From DASYDU01 sp050248495 (lineage in GTDB: Bacteria > Planctomycetota > Planctomycetia > Pirellulales > Lacipirellulaceae): DNA of 64,000 bases. The stretch is from the NCBI GenBank assembly GCA_050248495.1, contig JBFWSG010000025.1, positions 1 through 64,000 of the forward strand. Reading direction: 5' to 3'. Positions 35,198 through 43,724 of the stretch are shown piece after piece. The translations under genes and the position numbers were made by a program. The notes beneath the pieces are model-generated. The model saw only the letters and a list, made by a program, of their open reading frames with translations. It made no database searches and had not been told where the DNA came from. Position 1 is the stretch's first letter. Every line of letters starts with the position of its first letter.

Positions 35198-35995
35198 ATG
35201 AGCAAGAGTTTCTTCGATCATCTCGCCTCTTCGCCGCAATCGTTCTCGGATCTCGATCGGCGCAGTTTCCTCCGCGCGGCTGGCGTCACAGCCGCAGCCG
35301 GTGCGATCGGAGCAAATCTGTTAGGCGGCGCGGCGCCGGCGGTTGCACAGGCGCCAGCGGCCACGGCTCCCCCGCCGCCGACCGGCCCCTACAAGCTGCC
35401 GCCGCTGGGCTACGCGTTCGACGCGCTGGAGCCAGTGATCGACGCCAAGACGATGGAGATCCATCACGACAAGCATCACCAGGCATACGTCAACAATCTC
35501 AATATTGCCGTGGCGGGCACTGAGCTTGGCAATCAACCCGTAGAACAACTCATCGCCAATCTCGACCAGGTCCCGGAAAACATTCGCACGGCGGTGCAGA
35601 ACAACGGCGGCGGCCACGCCAATCACACTTTGTTCTGGCAGCTCTTGAAAAAGAATGGCGGCAAGCCGAGTCCCGAGCTCGCCAAAGCAATTGACGCACA
35701 GCTCGGCGGCTTCGAGAAGTTCAAGACCGATCTCTCCAAGGCGGGCGTGACCCGCTTCGGCAGCGGCTGGGCCTGGCTGCTGGTCGATGAGAACAAGAAG
35801 CTCGTGATCGAAAGCAGCGCCAACCAGGACTCGCCGCTGATGGTCGGCAAAACGCCGATCCTCGGCATCGACGTTTGGGAACACGCCTACTATCTCAAAT
35901 ACCAGAACCGCCGTCCCGAATACGTCGAGAACTTTTTCTCGATCATCAACTGGAACAAAGTCAACGAGCTGTTCGCCAAAGCGACGGCGAGCTGA
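35198..35995 (+). CDS. sodA: Tat-exported Mn-type superoxide dismutase
   Basis: 265 residues; converts superoxide to oxygen and peroxide. A twin-arginine signal DRRSFLRAAGV (from residue 20) and a long hydrophobic tail, then a proline linker, come before the SOD fold. Metal ligands are H89 (EIHH), H143 (GGHANH), D225 and H229 (GIDVWEHAYY). SSANQDSPLM carries the glutamine typical of Mn rather than Fe enzymes. Export through Tat fits folding and metal loading in the cytoplasm. GGAG precedes the ATG at 35198. The 266-base gap upstream shows no other gene. Confidence 0.94.
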   Translation: MSKSFFDHLASSPQSFSDLDRRSFLRAAGVTAAAGAIGANLLGGAAPAVAQAPAATAPPPPTGPYKLPPLGYAFDALEPVIDAKTMEIHHDKHHQAYVNNLNIAVAGTELGNQPVEQLIANLDQVPENIRTAVQNNGGGHANHTLFWQLLKKNGGKPSPELAKAIDAQLGGFEKFKTDLSKAGVTRFGSGWAWLLVDENKKLVIESSANQDSPLMVGKTPILGIDVWEHAYYLKYQNRRPEYVENFFSIINWNKVNELFAKATAS

Positions 35996-36000
35996 AGTCA

Positions 36001-36080
36001 ATGACGAATGACGAATGACGAATGACGAATGACTAATGAGGGCGAGATCGAAGCTGCCTTCATTTGGCATTCGTCATTAG
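36001..36080. repeat. heptanucleotide tandem repeat (ATGACGA) with reverse partner
   Basis: ATGACGA occurs four times in tandem from 36001 to 36028, followed by ATGACTA. The reverse-complement CATTCGTCATTA lies at 36069-36080, so transcripts could fold back. It lies between the sod stop and the convergent cyclic-nucleotide-binding gene and may act as a terminator. Confidence 0.85.
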
Positions 36081-36097
36081 GAATTCTTCATTCTGCT

Positions 36098-36577
36098 TCA
36101 CGCTCCCGGCGGCATCTGCGAGCCGAACGAATCCAATAGCTGCAGCCGGGTCGCGCTCAACCGTGCTGCGAGCGCCAGCGATGTTCGCCGCAACAGCTCG
36201 TAGCCGAAGCGCGGGTTGCGCTTGCAGATATCGAGCAGCTGGTGCGTGTTGATTTGCGCCACCTTGCCGTGTGACATCGTCGTGGCAGTGGCGGTCATCT
36301 GCGTCTGTTCCAAAAGCGCCGACCAGCCCAGAACTTCGCCCGGTCCCACGGCCATGATCCGCCGGCTAGGGCCGTTGTGGGTATGGATGTCGAGCGCCAC
36401 GCTGCCGGAGACCACCAGAAATACATCCTGCGGCACATCCCCTTCGCGGAACAGCACCTCGCCGGGCCCTACGTCGCGCATCCGCGTGACGTCGGCGATC
36501 CGCAGCAAGTGTTCGTTGTCCAAATCGTGAAGGAACCGCACGTCGCGGAGCGCGTCGATCATTGCCTCTCGGTCCAT
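36098..36577 (-). CDS. cyclic-nucleotide-binding domain protein without DNA-binding domain
   Basis: 159 residues consisting of one cNMP-binding beta-roll: VGPGEVLFREGDVPQDVFLV, VVSGSVALDIHT, then MAVGPGEVLGWSALL where the phosphate-binding cassette lies. A helical tail (about 115-155) has no winged helix, so it is not a Crp/FNR-type regulator as coded here. Without the usual RxA arginine motif in the cassette, true cAMP binding is uncertain. It diverges from the transporter at 36776 by about 200 bases and may be a sensor partner; that is inference. Confidence 0.82.
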   Translation of the reverse strand: MDREAMIDALRDVRFLHDLDNEHLLRIADVTRMRDVGPGEVLFREGDVPQDVFLVVSGSVALDIHTHNGPSRRIMAVGPGEVLGWSALLEQTQMTATATTMSHGKVAQINTHQLLDICKRNPRFGYELLRRTSLALAARLSATRLQLLDSFGSQMPPGA

Positions 36578-36775
36578 AGCGCGTGCTTCCCCGCCCGCTG
36601 AGGTAATTTAATCCTGACGGGCGAACAGACTTGGTCGAAGCACGCCATTTTGCATGCCTCGCGGAAGGGCTGTCAATTCGCAAATCCCCATCGGACGGCG
36701 GCCCTATTTCTGCTTATACTGGTGCCTGCAAAACTGTCAAATTTTCCGGTCTCATCTCGGGGCGCAGATTAGTTC

Positions 36776-38563
36776 ATGATTTGGGAAGCGTATTTCACGC
36801 TGGCGGTCGTCGTCGGCATTTTGATTTTGCTCGTCCGCGAGTCGCTCCCGACCGACATCGTGATGGTTAGCGCGCTTGTGCTGCTCGTGGCCGTCGGCGA
36901 GTTGCGCCACAGCGAGCACTTGCCGTCGATTGCTCAGGGGGTGAGCGGCATGGGCAACACGGGCCTCGTCACGGTGGGCGTATTATTCGTCGTCGTGACG
37001 GGACTCGTGCAAACCGGGGCCATGGAGCTCGTAGCCGGACCAATCATTGGCCAGCCTAAGTCGGCCACGTCCGCGCTCGTGAGACTACTCACGCCAGTCA
37101 CTTTCTTAAGCGCATTTCTCAACAACACGCCGGTGGTGGCAATGTTCATGCCAGTTGTCGAAGACATTTGCAAGCGCTCGCGGATCAGTCCCTCGAAGCT
37201 CTACTTGCCGATGGCCTATGCGGCTACGTTCGGCGGCGTCTGCACGTTAGTCGGCACAAGCACGAACCTCATCGTCCAGGGCTTGCTGCACGAGAGTGGC
37301 CGCCCGGAAATGAAAATGTTCGATCTGACTTGGGTCGGAATTCCCTGCGCCCTGGCGGGAGTTGCGTTCTTTCTGACGCTCGGCAAATGGCTCATTCCCG
37401 ATCGGCGGCCGGCCGTCACGACACACACCGACCCGCGCGAATACACTGCCGAACTGGTCGTGCTGAGCGATGGACCGCTCGTGGGCAAGAGCATCGAAGA
37501 AGCCGGCTTGCGTCACTTGCCGGGATTATTCTTAGCCCGCATCGATCGTTTCGGTGAAGAAATCACGCCCGTCTCACCGCGTGAGAGGTTGCTAGGCGGC
37601 GATCGGCTGGTATTCGCCGGCGTGCTCGACTCGGTGGTCGATTTGACCAAGATGCGGGGGCTGGCCCGCGCGCCGGAGCACTCGCCGGAAATTGACACGC
37701 CGGTCAGCAAGCGACGATTGATCGAAGCAGTCGTTTCCAGCCGCTGCCCGCTCGTGGGCAGCAGCATCCGCGCAGGCGAGTTCCGCTCGTACTACAACGC
37801 GGCGGTCGTTGCCGTGGCCCGCGGCGGCGAACGCGTGCAAGGCAAGATCGGCGACATCGTGCTGGAGCCCGGCGACACGCTGCTGCTGGAAACGGATGAG
37901 GATTTTCTGCTTCGCCAGCGCAATTCCAGCCACTTCTTTCTGGTGAGCGGTGTCGAGAATTCGCAGCCCGTGCGGCGCGATCGAGCCTGGGTCGCGCTGG
38001 GATTGTTGGTGGCGATGGTCGTAGTCTCGGCCCTCGGCTGGCTCGATCTCTTGACGGCCGCGTTCATCGCCGCAGGCTGGATGATCGCGCTCGGCTGCTG
38101 CTCCGTGAGTCAGGCGCGGCAGAGCGTCGACTGGTCGCTGTTGGTGGTGATCGCCGCGGCGCTGGGCATCGGCAAGGCGATCGACATGAGCGGCCTGGCC
38201 GACGTGACGGCTTCGCAGATCATCGGCTATGCGGGCGGACATCCCTGGCTGGTGCTCGTGGCTGTTTATTTCGTCGCCATGATCTTCACCGAGCTGATCA
38301 CGAACAATGCCGCCGCGGTGCTCGTCTTCCCGATCGCCATGTCGGCGGCCGACTCGCTCGGCGTCAGCACGATGCCGTTCGTGATCGCCATCGCCATCGG
38401 CGCGTCGGCCGGGTTCGCCACGCCCTTCGGCTACCAGACCAACCTGATGGTCTACGGCCCCGGCGGCTATCGCTTCACCGACTATCTGAAAGTCGGCATC
38501 CCGCTCGACCTGGTGTTCATGGCCGTGACGGTCTTTTTGACGCCGTATGTGTTTCCGTTTTAG
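36776..38563 (+). CDS. SLC13/DASS-type anion transporter with TrkA-C domains
   Basis: 595-residue membrane transporter. Hydrophobic helices fill residues 1-205 and 400-595; the middle (about 220-390) holds two TrkA-C/RCK_C domains (GPLVGKSIEEAGLRHLPGLF and CPLVGSSIRAGEFRSYYNA, with PGDTLLLETDED). The paired re-entrant signature segments are FLNNTPVVAMFMP with GTSTNLIVQG, and TNNAAAVLVFP with GYQTNLMVYGPGG. Relatives carry sulfate or other anions with sodium. Regulation through the soluble domains by a nucleotide is likely. The ATG at 36776 has no strong SD. Confidence 0.9.
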   Translation: MIWEAYFTLAVVVGILILLVRESLPTDIVMVSALVLLVAVGELRHSEHLPSIAQGVSGMGNTGLVTVGVLFVVVTGLVQTGAMELVAGPIIGQPKSATSALVRLLTPVTFLSAFLNNTPVVAMFMPVVEDICKRSRISPSKLYLPMAYAATFGGVCTLVGTSTNLIVQGLLHESGRPEMKMFDLTWVGIPCALAGVAFFLTLGKWLIPDRRPAVTTHTDPREYTAELVVLSDGPLVGKSIEEAGLRHLPGLFLARIDRFGEEITPVSPRERLLGGDRLVFAGVLDSVVDLTKMRGLARAPEHSPEIDTPVSKRRLIEAVVSSRCPLVGSSIRAGEFRSYYNAAVVAVARGGERVQGKIGDIVLEPGDTLLLETDEDFLLRQRNSSHFFLVSGVENSQPVRRDRAWVALGLLVAMVVVSALGWLDLLTAAFIAAGWMIALGCCSVSQARQSVDWSLLVVIAAALGIGKAIDMSGLADVTASQIIGYAGGHPWLVLVAVYFVAMIFTELITNNAAAVLVFPIAMSAADSLGVSTMPFVIAIAIGASAGFATPFGYQTNLMVYGPGGYRFTDYLKVGIPLDLVFMAVTVFLTPYVFPF

Positions 38564-38586
38564 CGCCTCGTCATTGCGGACCTGAT

Positions 38587-38674
38587 GGGTGGCATGCTCT
38601 CGCAGCGAAGCGGCGTGAGCATGTCCGGACGGAAATCATGCCTATGCCGTTTGCACGGCGAAGCCATGCCACCC
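38587..38674. repeat. nested palindromic intergenic element
   Basis: Outer arms GGGTGGCATG (38587-38596) and CATGCCACCC (38665-38674) are perfect. Inner arms CATGCTCTCGC (38593-38603) and GCGTGAGCATG (38613-38623) differ at one position. It lies between two convergent genes and has the look of a dispersed REP-like element, possibly a two-way terminator. Confidence 0.65.
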
Positions 38675-38696
38675 GTCGCCAGTTGAAACGCGAACA

Positions 38697-40025
38697 CTAA
38701 GACTCTAACTCCTCCAGCGCCCGCTTCGCCTCGCCGCCGGTAATCAGCCTGGCCGATCGTTCGTGCGTCATGTAGTTCCAAGCCCACTGCAGGAACACGA
38801 GGATGCGGTTGCGGTAGTTCACGATGTTCATCAAATGGATGAACAGCCACAGCACCCAGGCCACAAAGCCTTTGAACCGCACGCGGCCGAAGTCTGCGAC
38901 CGCAGCGCTGCGGCCGATCGTGGCCAGGTTCCCCAGTTCGCGGTAACGAAATTTCGGCAGCGTTCGTTTCTCCAGTCGCGCGCGAATCAGCTTCGCCACA
39001 TAGCGGCCCTGCTGGATCGCCACGGGCGCAACGCCGGGCAGCGGCTTGCCACACTGGTGCGTGTAACTCGCCATGTCACCGAGTACAAAAATCTCGGGAT
39101 GGCCGTGAAGCGACATGTCCGGGCCGACGGCAATCCGCCCCGCGCGGTCGAGCGCGGCCCCCGTTGCATCGGCGAGCGCCTTGGCAAGCGGCGACGCCGC
39201 CACCCCCGCAGCCCAAATCACCGTCCGGGTCGGCAGCCGCTCGGTTTGGCCGCCGCAATCGAGCAGCACGTGGTCCGCCGCGATCGACGTGACCATCGTC
39301 TTGAGCCGGACTTTGACGCCCAGCTTCTCCAGCTCCTGCTGCGCGTTGGCCGAAAGTTCGGGAGGAAAGCTGCCCAGCACGCGGTCACCCGCTTCCACGA
39401 GCACGATGTGCGCATCCGCCGGATTGATGTGGCGAAATTCGTGCTTGAGGGCGTACTGGGCGATGTCCGCCAGTGCCCCGGCGAGTTCCACGCCCGTTGG
39501 CCCGCCGCCCACGATCACGAAGTTGAGTAGCTCCGGCCGCGGCTCGGCCTTGATCTCCGCATCCCGTTCCGCGAGTTCGAAGGCCGAGAACAGCCGCCGC
39601 CGAATCTCGGTCGCGTCTTCGATCGTCTTGAGCCCCGGGGCGAGCGGCTCCCACTCCGCATGGCCAAAGTAACTGTGTCGCGCGCCGGCAGCCACGATCA
39701 GCGTGTCATAGGAAACCGAGCTGCCATCAAAGAGCACGTGCCGGCCCGCGACGTCGAAGCCGGTCACCTCGCCCATCATCACTTCGCAGTTCTCTTGCCC
39801 TTCGAGAATGCTCCGCAGCGGCGCCGCGATGTTCGCCGGCGACAATTCGCCGGAAGCCACCTGGTACAACAGCGGCTGGAAGAGATGAAAATTTCGCCGA
39901 TCGACGAGCGTCACCAGCACGGGGGCGCGGCGCAAGAAACGGGCCGCGTTCAAACCGGCGAAGCCGCCGCCCACGATCACGACATGGTGCAGCTGGGGCT
40001 TCTCACTCGCAGCGGGCGTCGTCAT
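38697..40025 (-). CDS. ndh: type II NADH:quinone oxidoreductase
   Basis: 442-residue flavoprotein that passes electrons from NADH to quinone without pumping protons. Two dinucleotide-binding motifs are present: VVIVGGGFAGLNAARF near residue 15 (FAD) and FVIVGGGPTGVELAGA near 170 (NADH). FHLFQPLLYQVASGELSP and EIFVLGDMASYTHQ are typical of NDH-2. The C-terminus (FVAWVLWLFIHLMNIVNYRN) is an amphipathic membrane anchor. A single gene; spacing of 84 bases to the MFS gene upstream on the same strand leaves co-transcription open. Confidence 0.93.
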   Translation of the reverse strand: MTTPAASEKPQLHHVVIVGGGFAGLNAARFLRRAPVLVTLVDRRNFHLFQPLLYQVASGELSPANIAAPLRSILEGQENCEVMMGEVTGFDVAGRHVLFDGSSVSYDTLIVAAGARHSYFGHAEWEPLAPGLKTIEDATEIRRRLFSAFELAERDAEIKAEPRPELLNFVIVGGGPTGVELAGALADIAQYALKHEFRHINPADAHIVLVEAGDRVLGSFPPELSANAQQELEKLGVKVRLKTMVTSIAADHVLLDCGGQTERLPTRTVIWAAGVAASPLAKALADATGAALDRAGRIAVGPDMSLHGHPEIFVLGDMASYTHQCGKPLPGVAPVAIQQGRYVAKLIRARLEKRTLPKFRYRELGNLATIGRSAAVADFGRVRFKGFVAWVLWLFIHLMNIVNYRNRILVFLQWAWNYMTHERSARLITGGEAKRALEELES

Positions 40026-40109
40026 GGCGCTTTTGATCCCTTGCGCTGATGCTTTACGCCTGTCGCCGCCGCGATTCTAAACCTCCCCCTGCGGTCTCGC
40101 AATCGCCCG

Positions 40110-41456
40110 TTACTCCGGCAAAGGCTGATTCTTCGTTTCGGGCGCGAAGGGCAAGGTGAATAGACCTACCAAAAAGATCGCGCACATCGCCATCGCCGCG
40201 TAACGCTCCTGCAGTCCCGGCACATCACTTTGAAATACGTCCGTCGCCAACTTCGCCGAAAAATAACTTCCACCCGCGGCGGCAAAGCGACCCAGGTTGT
40301 AGCAGAAACTCGTGCCTGTGCTGCGCATCCGGCTTGGAAAAATCTCGGGCAGGTAAATTGCGAAGCCGGCAAACACTCCCAGCTGAAAGGCCCACATCAA
40401 CGGCATCATCCAATAGGCCTGTTGCGGCGTGCTCAATGTCCAATAGACGTACAAAGTGACGACAAATGCGGCTGCAAACCAAATGGCAAATGCCGGCTTG
40501 CGCCCCAACACAATGCAGGCTTTGGTCATCAGCCACATGCCCACGGCCGCACCGACCATTTGCAGGAGATAGGCGTATGACCGCGCATTCTCCACCATCC
40601 CTTGAACTTCATCAGCGGGAACGTTTTGCTGCTCGAAGTGAATTCGGAACACCTTTGCTTGAAGATCGGTCATGTATTCGCCGATCGCCCACAGTCCGAC
40701 CACTCCCGTGGCCGAAATCAGCGCGCCGATAGCGAGATTCCTCCGCCACCTGCGATCGGAGAGGAGCTCAAGATAAGGACCAATTACGCTGCCCTTGGGA
40801 AGCCGCCCTTCCGCCTTGGCCTTGAGCCAAGGCTCCGGCTCTTTCAGGTATTTCATAATGAATACGACCAACAGCGCCGGAATCGCCCCCACCAGGAACA
40901 TCCACCGCCAATGGCTTCCCGCCTCGATCGCCCCGGATTCCACCAGGCGGTCAATGACGATCTTTACCACACCGGCCGACAGATTGCCGACGGTCGAGAG
41001 AATCTGCAGCCAACCGAGCGCTCCAGCCCGCGCGCCGTCAGGAAGAGTTTCGGCAATCAGTGCGACCGCCAGACCGAACACACCGCCCACCCCGACCCCC
41101 GTAAGAAAGCGAAATAAGGCGAAGTCCCAATAGAAGCGACTGAAATACGTGAGTCCGGTGCAGAGAGAATAAATCAGTACGGTCAGCGTGAGCATCTTCG
41201 CCCGCCCGAATCGATCGCCGAGCGGACCGAAGATCAGGCCACCCACGCCCCAGCCGACGAGAAACATGGCCGTGACGTCCTTGCCCATCGCTTGCACGTC
41301 GCCCGTGGGCATGAGCTCTTTGAGAGCGGGATTTCGCGCCAACGAGAACAGCCGCTGGTCGAGGCAGTCGAAGAACCAGGACGCCGTGGCGATCAAAAAC
41401 ACGAACCAGTGATAGGGCGTAAGTTGCCGCGCCCAATGCGTGCTCTCTTTCGTCAT
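40110..41456 (-). CDS. MFS transporter, sugar/aromatic-acid symporter type
   Basis: 448 residues with about twelve membrane helices. The MFS loop 2-3 signature is GPLGDRFGRAKMLTLTVL; the C-terminal half shows YLPEIFPSRMRSTGTSFCYN, typical of sugar-porter/AAHS-like members. GGGAG lies before the ATG at 41454-41456, preferred over an in-frame TTG four codons earlier. It is 13 bases after the preceding MFS gene, with which it must share a transcript. The substrate cannot be told from sequence. Confidence 0.88.
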   Translation of the reverse strand: MTKESTHWARQLTPYHWFVFLIATASWFFDCLDQRLFSLARNPALKELMPTGDVQAMGKDVTAMFLVGWGVGGLIFGPLGDRFGRAKMLTLTVLIYSLCTGLTYFSRFYWDFALFRFLTGVGVGGVFGLAVALIAETLPDGARAGALGWLQILSTVGNLSAGVVKIVIDRLVESGAIEAGSHWRWMFLVGAIPALLVVFIMKYLKEPEPWLKAKAEGRLPKGSVIGPYLELLSDRRWRRNLAIGALISATGVVGLWAIGEYMTDLQAKVFRIHFEQQNVPADEVQGMVENARSYAYLLQMVGAAVGMWLMTKACIVLGRKPAFAIWFAAAFVVTLYVYWTLSTPQQAYWMMPLMWAFQLGVFAGFAIYLPEIFPSRMRSTGTSFCYNLGRFAAAGGSYFSAKLATDVFQSDVPGLQERYAAMAMCAIFLVGLFTLPFAPETKNQPLPE

Positions 41457-41469
41457 GGCTGCTCCCAAA

Positions 41470-42900
41470 TCATTCCGGCAAACTCTCGGCCTGCGGTTCC
41501 GGCAAATAGAAACTCAAAATCAGATTCGCAAGATAGACCGCGGTGCCGACCGCCGTCGCCGCCATGGCCATCTTCACCGCATCATTCACCGGCGGGGCTG
41601 CGCCCGCTGCGCCCGGCATCACCGTCGAGAGCAAGCTGGTCACGAGCGCGAAGGAGGTCCCGACCATCCGCCCGCCGATGTTCGCGGCAAAGCTTTCGCC
41701 GGTACCGCGCAGATGGATCGGATACACGCGCGGCAGATAGTTGCCCCAGAAGCTGAACTGCCCCACCGTGAACAACCCCACGAAGAAAATGCCCCACTGC
41801 AGCCAGGCCAGATTCCGCGTGGCCGCGAAGCCGAAGACGATCGGCAAAATCACCAGCCCCGGCACGAGGAACACGCGCAAGAGCTTCTGCCGGCTCAAGA
41901 TCACGGTCGCCAGCACAGCCAATAGCAGCCGCCCGGCCAGCCCGCCGTACTCTTGAATCTTGGTCACTTGCGCCGCAGTCCCCTGCGCGACCTTGCCCCG
42001 CGCCGCGGCCGCTTCCGGGGGCGCCAGATCTTTCGCCGCCGCACCAGCCCGCGCCTGCACCTCCGGCAATGCGGGTACGATATTTGGGATTTGCTGAATC
42101 GCGCCAAATGCCGCGCCAAAGCTGCACGCAAACATCAGCGTCGTGACCCACGTCGTCTGACGCAGTTCCGGCGCAAACAACTGTCCGATGCTCGGCCGCT
42201 TGAGCATCCCGGCCGCCTTCTTTGCCGCCCAGGCCGGCGACTCCGGCAGGAACGGCCGAATCACGATCAGGGGAATCGCCGGAATCAGGCCCGACATCAG
42301 CGTGTAACGCCACGGCGCGTGCGAACCCTGCAACTGGCCGAGGAAACCGAGCCACGACGGCAGCGAAATCGCCGGCAAGCTCGTGGCATGGCTCACGATC
42401 CAATAGTTGACAAATGCCACCATGATCCCGCCGAACGACGAGAAGAACTGCGTGTATCCGAGCACGCGCTCGCGGAGTTGCGGCTCGGGGAACAATTCCG
42501 CGAGCCAGGCGACCGCCGCCACGAACTCCACGCACACGCCAACAAACGTCGTCGAACGGAAGAAGAGCAGCATCCAGATGTTCGTCGAAAAGCCGGCCGC
42601 GAAGGCCGAGAACGCGTAGAGCAAAATGCTCCAAGTGAGAATTCGCCGCCGCCCGAGCCGATCGGTGAGATAGCCGCCCCACAACCCGAATGCTCCACCC
42701 ACGAGTGCGGGAATAAAGAACATCAACCCGCGCCAAAGCGCGAACGTCGGCGTCCCAGGCGCCGCCCCCAATAGCTCGCCCAAGGCCGGCGGCAGCACCA
42801 GCGGCAACATCAATAGCTCATAGGTGTCGAACGCGAAACCAATGACGGCGATCAGGCAGACCGCCCATTGCACAAACGTCAGCCGCTCGCTCTCCGCCAT
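41470..42900 (-). CDS. MFS transporter
   Basis: 476 residues, twelve predicted membrane helices. WGGYLTDRLGRRRILTWSIL is the MFS signature; NYLPRVYPIHLRGTGESFAA matches the second-half signature. A longer soluble loop between helices about 6 and 7 (KEQUIVALENT to residues 225-320) holds AGMLKRPSIGQLFAPE and an Ala/Gly-rich part. It is paralogous in design to the next gene but not a recent copy. The pair may transport related substrates or act as two routes in one pathway; no enzyme gene is near to hint at which. Confidence 0.88.
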   Translation of the reverse strand: MAESERLTFVQWAVCLIAVIGFAFDTYELLMLPLVLPPALGELLGAAPGTPTFALWRGLMFFIPALVGGAFGLWGGYLTDRLGRRRILTWSILLYAFSAFAAGFSTNIWMLLFFRSTTFVGVCVEFVAAVAWLAELFPEPQLRERVLGYTQFFSSFGGIMVAFVNYWIVSHATSLPAISLPSWLGFLGQLQGSHAPWRYTLMSGLIPAIPLIVIRPFLPESPAWAAKKAAGMLKRPSIGQLFAPELRQTTWVTTLMFACSFGAAFGAIQQIPNIVPALPEVQARAGAAAKDLAPPEAAAARGKVAQGTAAQVTKIQEYGGLAGRLLLAVLATVILSRQKLLRVFLVPGLVILPIVFGFAATRNLAWLQWGIFFVGLFTVGQFSFWGNYLPRVYPIHLRGTGESFAANIGGRMVGTSFALVTSLLSTVMPGAAGAAPPVNDAVKMAMAATAVGTAVYLANLILSFYLPEPQAESLPE

Positions 42901-43012
42901 CGAACCGAGGCCTCCACGCCCACTACCCCCGCGAACTGTAAGTGAGGCCTATCTTAACACACGCCAAAACTCTGCGGCACCCCGCCTTGGCACTGCCGTC
43001 GCCATCGATTTC

Positions 43013-43039
43013 GGACAGTCTGTTGGTTTTGGACAGTCC
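43013..43039 (+). promoter_or_regulatory. paired GGACAGTC sites upstream of the ECF sigma gene
   Basis: GGACAGTC occurs at 43013-43020 and 43031-43038, 18 bases apart; the second extends to the palindrome GGACAGTCC. Lying about 70-95 bases before the sigma-factor start, they are candidate regulator or sigma recognition sites. Confidence 0.4.
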
Positions 43040-43106
43040 GGAGACAGGCAAATCGAAAACGTGCCAGTGCCGTTAACCGATCTGGCTTTCTGCTAAGATT
43101 CTAGCT

Positions 43107-43682
43107 ATGTCGGAAGTGACGCAACTTATCGACGCTATCGGGCAAGGCGACCGCGCGGCGATGTCGGAGCTCCTGCCGCTGGTGTACGACGAATTGAAAC
43201 GCGTCGCCCGCGCTCAAATGGCCGGTGAACGCGCCGGCCACACGCTGCAAGCCACCGCACTTGTGCACGACGCCTATTTGCGACTGATCGGCGCCGCCGA
43301 GCCTGGCTGGAACGGCCGCTCGCATTTTTTCGCTGCTGCCGCCGAAGCCATGCGGCGGATCCTCGTCGATCACGCCCGACGGAAGCACGCCAAGAAACGT
43401 GGCGGCAACGGCCAGCGAATCTCGCTCGATGAGGATTTGTTGCCGATCGTCGCTCCTTGCCAGCATGTCAGCGATTTGTTGGCCCTCGACGAAGCGCTCG
43501 ACAAGCTCGCTACGGAGCATCCGTCGAAGGCCGAGCTCGTCAAGCTGCTGTACTTCGCCGGGCTCAATCTGGACGAAGCGGCCCAAGCCCAGGGAATCTC
43601 CAGAACCACCGCCTATCGACACTGGCTATTCGCCCGCGCCTGGTTGTTCGACGCGCTGGGCGAAAAACTGCATAATCCGTAG
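43107..43682 (+). CDS. ECF-like RNA polymerase sigma factor (planctomycete type)
   Basis: 191 residues of the Sigma70_ECF family expanded in planctomycetes. Region 2 is seen in ELLPLVYDELKRVARAQM, HTLQATALVHDAYLRLI and HFFAAAAEAMRRILVDHARR; region 4 in LLYFAGLNLDEAAQAQGISR with TTAYRHWLFARAWL. It selects promoters under an extracytoplasmic or internal signal. There is no anti-sigma gene; instead a membrane Ser/Thr kinase follows by 42 bases, the known planctomycete arrangement in which the kinase is thought to control the sigma factor. Confidence 0.95.
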   Translation: MSEVTQLIDAIGQGDRAAMSELLPLVYDELKRVARAQMAGERAGHTLQATALVHDAYLRLIGAAEPGWNGRSHFFAAAAEAMRRILVDHARRKHAKKRGGNGQRISLDEDLLPIVAPCQHVSDLLALDEALDKLATEHPSKAELVKLLYFAGLNLDEAAQAQGISRTTAYRHWLFARAWLFDALGEKLHNP

Positions 43683-43724
43683 GCCGTCGATTCTACTGGA
43701 ACTTTTGGCCGCCGTTTCGCGCTA

